In this document: piece by piece, positions 53,478-63,533 of the stretch
How the letters are laid out: every line of letters starts with the position of its first letter
How positions within the stretch are numbered: the stretch's first letter is position 1
Source: Puffinus mauretanicus
Lineage: Eukaryota; Chordata; Aves; Procellariiformes; Procellariidae
Direction: 5' to 3'
NCBI GenBank assembly: GCA_023333565.1
Contig: JAJKFH010000295.1
Location: 786,001 to 850,000 of the forward strand
Length of the DNA: 64,000 bases
The notes under the pieces: model-generated
What the model saw: the letters and a program-made list of their open reading frames with translations, nothing else
Databases searched by the model: none
What the model was told of the DNA's origin: nothing
Program-made: the position numbers and the translations under genes

Positions 53478-53788
53478 TGTTGTGGCATACATGCACAGCC
53501 TTTATCATAACAGGTCAGCCCTCCCATCTCTATCTCTATCTCTATCTCTATCTCTATCTCTATCTCTATCTCTATCTCTATCTCTATCTCTATCTCTATC
53601 TCTATCTCTATCTCTATCTCTATCTCTATCCCCCCCTCCATTGCACCTCTCTCCCTCTGTCTCTCTCCATTGCCTCTCTTATATCTTCCTTCTGGCAACG
53701 ATCACATGTCTGCTCACAATTCCCTTCACCTGTTTCTGTTCTTGAATCAGCTGGTACTCATTAAGCCACCTTTTAATTCTTCTCCACA
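53478..53788 (-). repeat. Complete retroviral LTR (about 311 bp including microsatellite)
   Basis: Bounded by TG at 53788 and CA at 53478 on the minus strand, with a polypurine tract just upstream as expected for a 3' LTR. A TATA-like GATATAAG lies at 53685-53678. The hexamer array follows downstream of it, and a GATAAA that might act as a weak poly-A signal lies about 25 bases before the end. Without the ~105-bp hexamer array the LTR would be about 200 bp, short for a retroviral LTR. Confidence 0.75.
53526..53630 (+). repeat. (TATCTC)n hexanucleotide array inside the LTR
   Basis: About 17 perfect units with no interruption, ending in C6. It lies inside the LTR, downstream of the TATA-like box in the LTR's own direction, so within the region that would be transcribed. 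Alternating Tyr/Leu, Ile/Glu or Ser/Leu frames through it are artefacts. The perfect repetition implies recent or ongoing slippage. Confidence 0.95.
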
Positions 53789-53801
53789 TCTCCCCTTTTT
53801 G
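53789..53801 (-). promoter_or_regulatory. Retroviral polypurine tract
   Basis: On the minus strand CAAAAAGGGGAGA immediately precedes the TG of the complete LTR. This is the position and base make-up of the purine-rich primer used for plus-strand DNA synthesis in retroviruses. It anchors the interpretation that the sequence to its left (53852-53802) comes from the 3' end of the internal region. Confidence 0.75.
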
Positions 53802-53866
53802 TTTATGGTTTTGTAGCATTGCCAAAGTCCTATCCGAAACTCCTGATTCCAGAATTCTTCTCCACA

Positions 53867-53872
53867 AACCCC
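53867..53872. repeat. Target-site duplication, right copy (AACCCC)
   Basis: Second copy of the six bases found at 53472-53477. It directly follows the CCACA end of the retroviral insert and is followed by the rest of the CR1 coding sequence. Confidence 0.9.
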
Positions 53873-56090
53873 CACCTCGCTACAACCTCCCTTCAGGTAG
53901 TTGTAGAGCGCGATGAGGTCTCCCCTCAGCCTCCTCTTCTCCAGGCTAAACAGCCCCAGTTCCCTCAGCCGCTCCCCATCAGACTTGTGCTCCAGGCCCT
54001 TCCCCAGCTTCGTTGCCCTTCTCTGGACACGCTCTAGCACCTCCATGTCCTTCTTGTAGTGAGGGGCCCAAAACTGAACACAGTATTCGAGGTGCGGCCT
54101 CACCAGTGCCGAGTACAGGGGCACGATCACTTCCCTAGTCCTGCTGGCCACACTATTTCTGATACAGGCCAGGATGCTGTTGGCCTTCTTGGCCACCTGG
54201 GCACACTGCGGGTTCATGTTCAGCCGGCTGTCAACCTGCACCCCCAGGTCCTTTTCCTCTGGGCAGCTTTCCAGCCACTCTTCCCCAAGCCTGTAGCGTT
54301 GCCTGGGGTTGTTGTGGCCGAACTGCAGGACCCGGCACTTGGCCTTGTTGAACCTCATACAGTTGGCCTCAGCCCATGGATCCAGCCTGTCCAGGTCCCT
54401 CTGCAGAGCCTTCCTACCCTCAAGCAGATCAACACTCCCGCCCAGCTTGGTGTCATCTGCAAACTTACTGAGGGAGCACTCGATCCCCTCGTCCAGATCG
54501 TCGATAAAGATATTGAACAACACCGGCCCCAGTACTGAGCCCTGGGGAACACCGCTCGTGACCGGCCGCCAACTGGATTTAACTCCATTCACCACAACTC
54601 TCTGGGCTCGGCCGTCCAGCCAGTTTTTTACCCAGCGAAGAGTGTACCTGTCTAGGCTGTGAGCCGCCAGCTTCTCTAGGAGAATGCTGTGGGAGACCGT
54701 GTCAAAGGCTTTACTGAAGTCCAGGTAGACCACATCTACAGCCTTGCCCTCATCCACGAGGCGGGTCACCTGCTCATAGAAGGAGATCAGGTTGGTCAAG
54801 CAGGACCTGCCTTCCATGAACCCGTGCTGGCTGGGCCTGATCCCCTGGTTGTCCCGCACATGCTTCGTGAGCGCCCTCAAGACAAACTGCTCCATGATCT
54901 TCCCTGGCACCGAGGTCAGGCTGACTGGCCTGTAGTTCCCTGGATCCTCCTTCCGGCCCTTCTTGTAGATGGGTGTCACATTGGCAAGCCTCCAGTTGTC
55001 CGGGACCTCCCCTGTTAACCAGGACTGCTGGTAAATGATGGAGAGTGGCTCGGCAAGCTCCTCCGCCAGCTCCCTCAGCACCCTCGGGTGGATCCCATCC
55101 GGCCCCATAGACTTGTGAGCGTCCCGGTGGCGTAGCAGGTCATTAACTGCTTCCTCATGGATTATGGGGGGTTTATCCTGCTCGCCGTCCCTGTCTTCCA
55201 GCTCAGGGGGCTGAGTACCCTGAGGATAACTGCTTTGACTATTAAAGACTGAGGCAAAGAAGGCGTTAAGTACCTCAGCCTTATCCTTGTCCTCGGTGGC
55301 AATGTTCCCCCCCACATCCAATAAAGGATGGAGATTCTCCTTGGCTCTCTTTTTGTCATTAATATTTTTGTAAAAACATTTTTTGTTGTCTCTCACGACA
55401 GTGGCCAGATTGCATTCTAGCTGGGCTTTTGCCTTTCTAATTTCCTCTCTGCACGACCTAATGAGATCCCTGTACTCTTCTTGAGTTGCCTGCCCCTTCT
55501 TCCGCAAGTGATAAACTCTCCTTTTTTTCCTGAGTCCCAGCCAGAGCTCCCCATTCAGCCAGGTCAGACATCTTCCCTGCCCATTCTTCTTGCGGCACAT
55601 GGGGACAGCCCGCTCCTGCACCTTTAAGAGTTTCTTCTTGAAGAACGTCCAGCCTTCCTGGACCCCTTTGCCCTTCAGGACTATCTCCCAAGGGACTCTC
55701 TCAACCAGTGTCCTGCGCAGGCCAAAGTCCGCCCTCCGGAAGTCCATGGTAGCGGTTTTGCTGGCCCCGCTCCTTACTTCAAGTATTGGGAATTCTATCA
55801 TTTCATGGTCGCTAAGCCCAAGACGGCCTCCAACCACTACATCTCCCACCAGTCCTCCTCTGTTTGTGAACAGCAGGTCAAGCGAGGCACCTCCCCTGGT
55901 AGGCTCGCTTACCAGCTGCGCCAGGAAGTTATCCTCCACACACTCCAGGAACCTCCTCGATTGGTTCCTCTCTGCTGTGTTGTATTTCCAGCAGACATCT
56001 GGAAAGTTGAAGTCCCCCATGAGAACAAGGGCTAGCAATTGTGAGACTTCTGCCAGCCTGTGGTAGAATACTTCATCTGCCTCCTCATCC
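53873..56090 (-). pseudogene. CR1 ORF2, endonuclease C-terminal half plus reverse transcriptase
   Basis: An open frame of about 740 codons without a stop covers the second half of the apurinic-type endonuclease and the whole reverse transcriptase. Visible motifs are GDFNFP (about 56002-56020), the endonuclease catalytic SDH (55805-55813), the RT segments [13 protein letters not shown] and [10 protein letters not shown], and the catalytic FADD (54452-54463). All residues that define the RT active site are present. The endonuclease nicks target DNA and the RT copies CR1 RNA onto the nick. The frame is joined to the N-terminal part by a 1-bp frameshift near 56091, and it runs into the retroviral insert at 53872, which replaces the true C-terminus with unrelated residues and a stop. 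Very close to the CR1 consensus as I remember it, suggesting a fairly young copy. Confidence 0.95.
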
Positions 56091-56512
56091 GGTTAGGTGG
56101 TCTATAACAGACTCCCAGCAGAATATCTGCCTTGTCGGCCTTCCCCCTCATCCTTACCCACAAGCACTCAACCTTATCATCACTATCATTGAGCACTAGA
56201 CAATCGAAGCACTCCCTAACACACAGGGCTACCCCACCACCTCTCCTTCCTCGCCTGTCCCTTCTGAAGAGCTTATAGCCATCAATTGCAGCACTCCAAT
56301 CGTGAGACTCAACCCACCATGTTTCCGTGATGGCGACTAAGTCATAGCTATCCCGCTGCACAATGGCTTCCAGCTCCTCCTGTTTGCCGCCCATGCTGCG
56401 TGCATTGGTGTAGATGCACTTGAGCTGGGCTGCCAATTTCTCCCCCAACGTTGGCGTGCCACCCCCAGGCTCTTCTCTAGTGAGCCTGGTTTTATCCCCT
56501 TCCCCCTTTGCA
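56091..56512 (-). pseudogene. CR1 ORF2 N-terminal part (endonuclease first half)
   Basis: The frame contains the endonuclease start (CIYTNARSM, with the conserved Asn), ITETWW with the catalytic Glu (56314-56331), and YRPPN (about 56090-56105). After YRPPN the frame is lost: the sequence reads ACCGGATGAGG, where one more base would keep the phase with the downstream frame, so a single-base loss is likely. The frame is open upstream at least to the end of ORF1 near 56519, with no ATG near the endonuclease start. CR1 ORF2 may be translated by reinitiation or from an upstream codon, so the 5' limit is approximate. Confidence 0.9.
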
Positions 56513-56518
56513 CCTAGT

Positions 56519-57688
56519 TTAAAGCCCTCTCAATGAGCCCTGCCAACTCATACGCGAGAATCCTTTTCCCCCTGTGAGACAGCTGAACTCCAGCAGGCCC
56601 CATGCCGTGTAAACCTCCCCATGATCAAAGAAACCAAAATTCTGCCGATGGCACCAGCCCGAGCCACGCGTTGATCCGATGAGTTTTCCTGTTCCCTTCA
56701 GTATTCCTCCCTGCCACTAAAGGGATCAAGGAAAACACTACCTGTGCTCCCGATCCTCCCACCAGTCGCCCCAGTGCCCTGAAGTCCCTTTTGATCGCTT
56801 TGGGACTTCTCTCTGCAACCTCCTCACTGCCAGCCTGTATAACCAGTAGCGGGCAGTGATCGGAGGCCTGTAGCAGACCAGGGAGCTTCCTAGTGATGTC
56901 CTCACCCGCGCCCCAGGGAGGCAGCAGACTTCCCTGTGGGATGGGTCTGGCCGGCAAATTGGGCCCTCTGTCCCCCTCAGAAGGGAATCACCTACGACAA
57001 TTACCCTCCTTTTTTTCTCAGCAGAGGCAGTCGTAATGCGTGGGGCTGACTGACTCGCCCTGGGCAACCCCCTGGATGGGCCTTCATCTGCATCCTCGTT
57101 TGTCTGGTCCTCAGAGCTCCACAGCCCTGTATCTGTTCTGTAAGGGCAACTGGGAAGGTTGAGGTGAGGGAGGCCGGGCAGGGGTTTGCCTGGCGCCCCG
57201 AGCAGGGACCTGTGTCCATTCCCTCCCATCTCCTGGGTCCCCTCATTCTGCCTGGCGGCAAGAGGGCAGGGGATCCTCCGCTTCTTGTGGAGCCTCCATC
57301 TGCTGCCCTTGCCTCAGGGATGGTAGGTGCGGCTCCACCAATCTATCTCCCTCTCGCACTCTCTGATACTCCTAAACCTCTCCACTTCCTCCTTCAGCTC
57401 TGCCACCAGGCTGAGCAGATCATCCACCTGGTCACAGCGCACACAGGCGCTGTCCCTGCTGCCCTCCTGCACAAGGGACAGGCTCAGGCACTCCCTGCAG
57501 CCGGAGGCCTGGGCAGCTGTATGTTTGCGTGGGGGCTCCGCCTGGGTCGCCACATTCCTTCTGGCGGTGGCTTTCGGCCGAGTGGAAAGCATGGCCAGGT
57601 CCTCTTCTGGGAGGGCGATGACCACCAGTTGAGCGAGCCTCTGGAGCCAGGAGGGGGGCTGCGCCCTGCCCGCTCGCCCTCCCCACAC
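56519..57688 (-). pseudogene. CR1 ORF1, degraded (zinc-knuckle/coiled coil and SGNH-esterase-like)
   Basis: ORF1 of CR1 encodes an RNA-binding or chaperone-type protein. The first part (57688-57314) shows CRECLSLS and CVRCDQ cysteine pairs followed by a leucine-rich coiled coil (VDDLLSLVAELKEEVERF). The later part has VVGDSLLRG, the GDSL motif of SGNH hydrolases (56992-56981 codes GDSL), followed by a long esterase-like region that ends at a TAG near 56519. Lesions relative to a continuous frame: a frameshift near 57320, a TGA near 57245, a frameshift near 57105, a G-run contraction near 56905, a further shift near 56665 and another near 56600. The protein cannot be made. The start at 57688 is the first ATG in the frame and is not certain. 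Confidence 0.9.
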
Positions 57689-57719
57689 GCACTGCCGCCC
57701 GAACTGCCGCGCCGCGCCC

Positions 57720-58200
57720 CGCTTGCCCGCCCTGGTCGCCGCGCTGAGGGCCGCCCGCGCTCCCTGGGGGCGGCTCTTGTATCTGAGGGGGTTTGGCCGC
57801 CATCCCGCCTGCCCCCGCCCGCGCTGAGTCAGAGCCGCCGCTCGTCAGGAGCTCGCTGCCCCGGCTCGGGGGAGGGGGGCTGGGGCTCCCTCTCTCCCCT
57901 CCGCGCTTTTGCCTTCGCGGGTTTTGCCGCCGTTTTGGCGTTTGAAGGAAGGGTCCCCCAGCGCCATCCTCCGCTCCGGAGCCCTTCGCCTCGGTGGCTT
58001 CGAATGAAATGGCGGGTGCCCTGGGTTTTAAACTGCCGCCGTCCCGCCTGCCCCCGCCCACGGAGTCAGAGCCGCCGCTCGTCAGGAGCTCCCTGCCCCG
58101 GCTCGGGGCTGGGGCTGCCCCTCTCCCCCCGCGCTTTTGCCTTCGCGGGTTTTGCCGCCGTTTTGCCGCTTGAGGAAGGGTCCCCCGGCGCCATCCTCCT
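57720..58200 (-). promoter_or_regulatory. CR1 5' UTR/promoter region, CpG-rich
   Basis: Much more GC- and CpG-rich than any other part of the window. It lies upstream of ORF1 on the minus strand and ends sharply at about 58200 against AT-rich flanking DNA, which marks the 5' end of the element. LINE 5' regions hold the internal promoter. No TATA box is visible, as expected for such promoters. The long frames through it on both strands (up to 394 codons on the plus strand) reflect high GC and are not genes. Confidence 0.8.
57797..58200 (-). repeat. Two direct copies of a ~170-bp unit in the CR1 5' region
   Basis: 57797-57972 and 58032-58200 share long identical segments, including GAGTCAGAGCCGCCGCTCGT (starting 57826 and 58063), CGCGCTTTTGCCTTCGCGGG and the ending GCGCCATCCTCC. 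The copies are separated by about 60 bp, giving a period of about 235 bp. They differ by a small deletion in the G-rich segment and a few substitutions. The outer copy ends at the element boundary. The arrangement resembles the tandem promoter monomers of some mammalian LINE-1 families. Confidence 0.9.
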
Positions 58201-61200
58201 TCAAATCTGTTCTCATGTTTTGAGACTGAACATGCACTCCTGGGTATCAAGTGTGGGGTCACCTCTGCTGGGTGCCCACCCTGAGGTACATCACACAGTA
58301 AGTGTTCAGCATAGCGGTGATGATACTTGGCAAGGAACTTCCAGCTGAGGTTACACATTCCAGAGCTTGCTAGAACCATATAAAACTAAATCAAACAAAA
58401 CTGATTCAAGTATTATGTAAAAACCCTCCTAAATACTAAAAGCCCTCCTAAAATACTAAAAAATGAACTATGTAAAATTCTCCTCTAAAACAAGGGTGAT
58501 AATATTTTTTGTCTGTCCTTACCTACAACAATAACCCAACGCAAGCCCCAGATTTTCACTCTTGAAAATAAGCCCGTATCTTGAAGGGAAACTCTGAGGA
58601 AAAAGTTAATTAATACTTAGCAAGACAAGAAGTCCCTTTTAGGTAAATTCTGTTTCTTCCTAATAGCTATTAAGAAAGGCAAAGGAAAGTTTTTGGAACA
58701 TAAAGGGTACAAAACACCATCGCTTACACTACAAGTTTCCTTGGAACAAAAATGAAAGCCTTATGTTTGATGAGCACGAGAAGCTTTAATTTCTATGTGG
58801 TGTAATTCTTTTCAACTCTCACGTCAAACAAACAAAAAAGAGGAATTCTGGCATAAAATCCTCCAGTAATTTACTGTAACACATTCAACTCATTCAAGAG
58901 GTACCAGGTAGAGAACCAGTGACTTTGCTGAAACTGGAAAAAATTAGTACATACATTACATAGTAATGCAAGAAGTTTATTTGGATAAAATGCTAAAACT
59001 TTGATTAAGCATCGCCGTATGTAAGAAGGAATTTTTACAGACAGATTTGCTGGCTCGCACATTTGCCCAGAGTTACCATAAAGCACCAGCAAAATTGCAT
59101 CTGTAGCCTGGAATTACCGTGTTTTACCCATGATATTACACTCACAAAATTAGAATATAATTTAAGATTTCTTGTCCTTACACTAATTGAACTGACATAG
59201 CCCTATTGAAATGCGTACAATCTAATAACAGCATTTCAATGGACGGGAAATACATTTGCTTGTTTTTCATAAAAGACAAGAAGGGGCAAAAAGATATTTT
59301 TGGGTTGGCTAAGCATCTATTCCCAACCCATAATAAGGTTGTTATCAACCAGAAAAGCCTATTAAGCTAGAAAATGAATACTGAAAGCTTTCTAATTAAA
59401 CACTTTCCACTTACATGATACTGAAAGAATAGAGTGGGAGATGGTGGTACTGATACTGTATTAGTCGTTGTATCACTCACATCAGGATGTTGTAATCAGC
59501 TTTTGGGGTAGCGTACATGAATAGCCCAGATGCTCAAGCTGTGCTACAGTTTGTAATTGGAAATATCTTTGGATAATAGGTGTCTCATGAGTTGTTTTCT
59601 CTTCCTGTCATATTTTTTAATGTTATGTGACTTATAATTGAGTTTTTTATTAACTGTCATGGAATTGTTTTTTAAGACTTTGAGTCTAATCCTGCCAACC
59701 TGCTCTATGCAGATTTGTCCCAGGCTTGAGTGGAGTATCTCCATGGAAATGGTACGGTACGGGTCCTGTCCCTCTGAAGCAGCTGGCAGATTAGGGTTGC
59801 AAGCTTTTCATTCTTGGGGGGGAATATCACTTTCATATCTATCCACAAAGATCCCCACAATGGGGTGTATACCCTGATATTGCTATTAAATTATTCCAGT
59901 AGCAACAAAGCTAAACCAACAGCAGCATTCCCCTTCTTCAGATGGATATCTCATACCACTTGTCACCAAAATTTTATATAGCAGAGGATGTCATGAGTTA
60001 CAAAGATTTCATTACATTGAAAGAGTAATGCAATATTCCAAAATGTTACTAACAAGAAGCGTAACTTTTGCCACACCTGCCAATAAGTTCATGATCCTAC
60101 ATGTCTGATTTGCTTAAAATGTAGTAATGACTTTTGTCGTTATAAGACTTCCAAGAAAGGGGGAGGATTTGGTGGCCAGCCTGATTTGAAAGAAGCTTGA
60201 CAAATGCAGAAATTAAATTTGGTCTGAGTGGAAGGTTAAAAATTATGCCATCTCAGCTACATGAAAACTGCTGGTGTGTTGTAGATTCAAAACAAAATCA
60301 CAGTGAAACCCATAATATTTCAATTTACATACTTATTTCCTTCGTATTTTTAATTAGCTATTTCCACAGATCTGTCACATACTGTTCATGTACTTTACCA
60401 AGACACAGCACAAGTCTCTACAACAAACAATCTTGATCGAAATACAAAAGTCGTCATTAGCTTTAATGTTCTCAAGTGTAAACTGTTTCTAATATATATT
60501 CTTCTATGTAGTCTAGTCAAAAGTTTTTAAATTATGCAGTATATAGGGTACTACAGGTATACCGGTAACAGCATGGATGTGAGAGCACTTGACGCAGTAG
60601 TTTCACAGAGGTGAAGCAGATTAAAAAGTTGGATATAAATATATAGTCAATCTATTAAATATATTAATTACAGTTCATTTTAAAGGGCTTAATGCTCTGT
60701 GAGAGAGCATCCCTACCACAGGAGCGCATGGCAGCCTGCACGCAGGAGATCAACCCTCCTGCAGCACAGCGGCCTGCAAGGAGAGGATGATTTAGAGAAG
60801 TTCCTGTTTGTTGAGGTTCTTCCAAAACCCTTTCTGGGGATGTTTGTTTTTCAGTTTTAGGAACGTGACGGTACTCAGTGGCTGTTTATTCTCTTGGCTT
60901 TCCCCCATGGCCAGTGGTAATTCTCCAAGTACACATAGCAAGGATGAACAATAGCAGGGGCTCCTTTTTGGACACAGAAGAAGAAGAAGTAGAATTGGCT
61001 GTGGTAATATTAGATTTGTAATTGTTGAAATCTTTTTAAAATTTTCGATAGTGGTTAGTTTTTGACCCAAAAGGAACAGTGGCTCTCTGGCAGTGCTGCC
61101 CTGCAGAGAAGGCTGTTTGCGTTACCAGCCTTCCTTGGCTGATTAACTACAGGGTGATATGTAGAACTGCAGTCCAGGTTTTAATTGCACTCTCCTTTGG

Positions 61201-62490
61201 AGATGACTGCAGACTGTTGAATACAAGCCTCATGGCTTCCTCCCCCGGTTTTGCTGGCCTGGCTCCTTTGCTTCACTCCCCACTACGTTTGGTTACACAC
61301 AGAGATACAGCTCATACTGCCTTATGCTGTGCAGTGGCAGAGGCTGCCCAAAAAATTATCCTCACTAGCCAAACAATTTCTGTGAGGCAATGTAGCTAAT
61401 TCTTGTTCTAAATTCTATCATCATCACACCCAAAGTCGCTCCCTCCATCCCTGTGAATCAATCTACAAGATGGGAACCAAAATATGTTGTGGTGGCCAAA
61501 AAATTTAGATTTAAATTGTAAATGTGCAAGGAAAGCACCAGCTCAGTTCTTAATTGTTGGTAAAATATAGAAATCTAAATTGTTTCCCTTAGATGCAAAT
61601 TCTGCAGTGTTTGACAGTGCAAAAGGTTCCTTCCCTGGGAGTTTGGGAACTTAGTTAACCATGCAACCATGTGGTCATTTATTCTAATTAATGGGAATAC
61701 ATTTGCATTTGCAAATGGCTTTTTCAAGCCCAGAAACAGCTCACAGTGGTTTTACACGGTGCACACAGATGTGCTGGTGGAGCACAGGACACGCTGGTCA
61801 ATGCAGAACGACTGTAGGTACCCAGTGCTGGAGGCCCCGGACCTCCTCGCACTGATTGTGGATCAGCTCCACGTCTAGGGTACTATAAAGACAGGCACTC
61901 TTGAGATGCATTGCGCTCGTGTCATCTGGAGGATATAAAGGTGTTACACACAAGTGCACTGCTCATCTGTTTGGCATACCAAAGAGCTGGGCAACCCTAC
62001 AGCTCACCGCTCACACCGGTAGAGCGCTGGGCTGAGCAGTGGCATCTCACCAAAAATCACTAATCGCAGCAGCAGAACTTGGGTCTTTAGTGGTAATGAA
62101 ACTGTTGTGACTTTTTGTTAGTTCATTAATAGCTATATATTTTATTTCTGGTCTGTTCATGGTGGAAAAAAAATTAAAACAGACTTGAAGATGAGCTGAA
62201 AGAACAAATGATAGACTAGAAGGGTGGTGGAAGGACAAACAGGCTGGTGGATTTGAAGAGTGGGCATTGACTTGAAAGAAGCATTAGTGGGCAGAAGCTG
62301 TAGTCTCAGAAGCTGAAGATTTTGTGCAATGTAGAAGGTTGAAATACCCTGTATAGGCGGCAGACAAGAGCAGCCCTATGAACAGTTACAACACTTGGTC
62401 ATCCTTAAAAATCCTAAATGAGGACAAGCTGGTGGAAGAGGTGGTATGAATTTGATAAAAAAATTACATGTACTATTATAATATAATGGG

Positions 62491-62526
62491 GTTTCCTATG
62501 CACTTCCTAGGTACTTCCTATGCACT
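62491..62526 (+). repeat. Three-unit 11-bp tandem repeat
   Basis: Units read approximately GTTTCCTATGC, ACTTCCTAGGT and ACTTCCTATGC, followed by ACT. The outer two units share TTCCTATGCACT exactly with a spacing of 22 bp. Small local duplication of no known function. Confidence 0.8.
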
Positions 62527-63515
62527 CTGTTCTCAGTAGATGTTTCTCAACATCTTTGACCCATGAAAGCCTGAACTTATGTGTAATGGTTGTGGAAACA
62601 TTTTGTTCTGACAGAGACAAGTATCAGAAACTCTACTTAATTCTTCACATTTGAAAAAAAAAAAAAAATCAAGCACGTAGATGAGCCTCCTTGAATCTGC
62701 ATAAATTAGAGTTGGCCTATTCCTTTGTTCCCAGTTGCTGTTACTTTCTTCTACAGACAAGATTTTATTTTGGAAGTCACAAGTTCTTAGTTAAAACAGG
62801 TTTAACTATTTAGCATCAGATTCACCCACCTATATAAAACTCTCCAACTGTTGAAGTTGTTAAAGGAACACCATCAATTTTAAAACTGCATGTCTGTTTA
62901 AAAATCTTTTACCTTCTGTTGTTAGGAGTGAGCCCTAAGGTTGTATACTTGGAAGGCATTAGAGAGAAAATATCTCCTTTGACAGTATTTTGGGTATCAT
63001 TCATGTCACTGGTTTTCTTCCTAACTTGCCTAGGCCAGACCCTGTAACGACATGCACTGATGTCTTCGTGTGGGACTCAGGCTGCAGTGTAACTGCTCTA
63101 GCTTTAAATAGATTTTTTTTTCCTAGGTGATTGCCTGTCAAGGTGATACTTTTCAGTATATTAGTTCAAATACAGGATAAACTATACTGCAAACTTTCAA
63201 TAGTGTCAGTTAAAAAGATCTGCAAGAGGCAAAGAGTCAACTTCAGTATTGCACCCCTTGCTTGATACTGCATCCTCTCTGAGTCCCTATGGCTTGAACC
63301 CTGCCCTTGGTCAACAGCTCCACATCTTTGATACTCACCAAGAATTAATTCTTCCACAAGCACTGTGGGAGTTACATTAGATATTAGAAAGGCAGACGTC
63401 TAACGAGACTGAGGAGGCAGTGTTTGAGAAGGTTATATGACAGCGTGAGAGGTCAGCAAACGTCCACGAGTTGTTGGAGGCGGTGAGACACTGGCTGCAG
63501 GATGAGCAGGTGGAT

Positions 63516-63533
63516 GGGGTGGGGCGGGGGGGG
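63516..63533 (+). other. G-quadruplex-type G run
   Basis: G4-T-G4-C-G8 can be divided into four runs of three or more Gs with very short loops, which fits the usual quadruplex pattern. It is the strongest such run I noticed outside the CR1. No gene is seen next to it. Confidence 0.7.

Larger units (their letters stand above)
53478..53866 (-). mobile_element. Internally deleted endogenous retrovirus remnant (near-solo LTR)
   Basis: A 389-bp insert with TG/CA ends and a 6-bp target duplication interrupts CR1 ORF2. Orientation is minus. Reading that way there is a 14-bp LTR start (53866-53853), about 64 bp of former internal sequence (53852-53789) ending in a polypurine tract (CAAAAAGGGGAGA), then the same 14-bp LTR start again (53788-53775) and the rest of a full LTR to 53478. 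This order (short LTR start, internal 3' tail, polypurine tract, complete LTR) suggests a provirus that lost most of its 5' LTR and nearly all internal genes by deletion. No gag, pol or env gene remains. An alternative is an LTR subfamily with a local 78-bp duplication, but the polypurine tract placed right before the second TG argues for the first reading. Confidence 0.85.
53183..58200 (-). mobile_element. CR1: Near full-length CR1 non-LTR retrotransposon (LINE)
   Basis: Read on the minus strand this element has all CR1 parts in order: a GC-rich 5' region (about 57,720-58,200), ORF1 (about 57,688-56,519), ORF2 with endonuclease and reverse transcriptase (about 56,512-53,265), and a 3' end closing with ATTCTATG-type octamers (53,183-53,200). 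CR1 copies itself by target-primed reverse transcription and is the dominant LINE of birds. Removing the 389-bp retroviral insertion and one copy of its 6-bp target duplication leaves about 4.6 kb, near the 4.5 kb usually given for complete CR1. Most CR1 copies are truncated to a few hundred bases, so completeness is unusual. No target-site duplication is obvious around the CR1 itself, which is normal for this family. Confidence 0.97.

Noticed and set aside
53272..53764. Plus-strand frames with long Ser/Leu or Tyr/Leu runs
   Set aside because: They are translations of the TATCTC microsatellite.
53478..53866. Reading the insert as an extension of CR1 ORF2
   Set aside because: The frame stays open for about 40 codons into the insert, but the sequence is retroviral and bounded by a target-site duplication, so it is not CR1 coding sequence.
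54059..55018. Plus-strand open frames of 109-159 codons
   Set aside because: They are antisense shadows of CR1 ORF2.
57700..58200. CpG island of a host gene promoter
   Set aside because: The GC-rich block lies in line with CR1 ORF1 and ORF2 and ends at the element's 5' boundary, so it is the LINE's own 5' region.
57164..58348. 394-codon plus-strand open frame across the CR1 5' region
   Set aside because: It is antisense to CR1 ORF1 and its GC-rich 5' units. Low stop frequency in GC-rich sequence explains it, and its second half repeats because the DNA repeats.
57432..58379. 315-codon minus-strand open frame across the CR1 5' units
   Set aside because: It crosses the element boundary at 58200 and then reads ORF1 in the wrong phase. 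The visible peptide repeats come from the duplicated DNA units.
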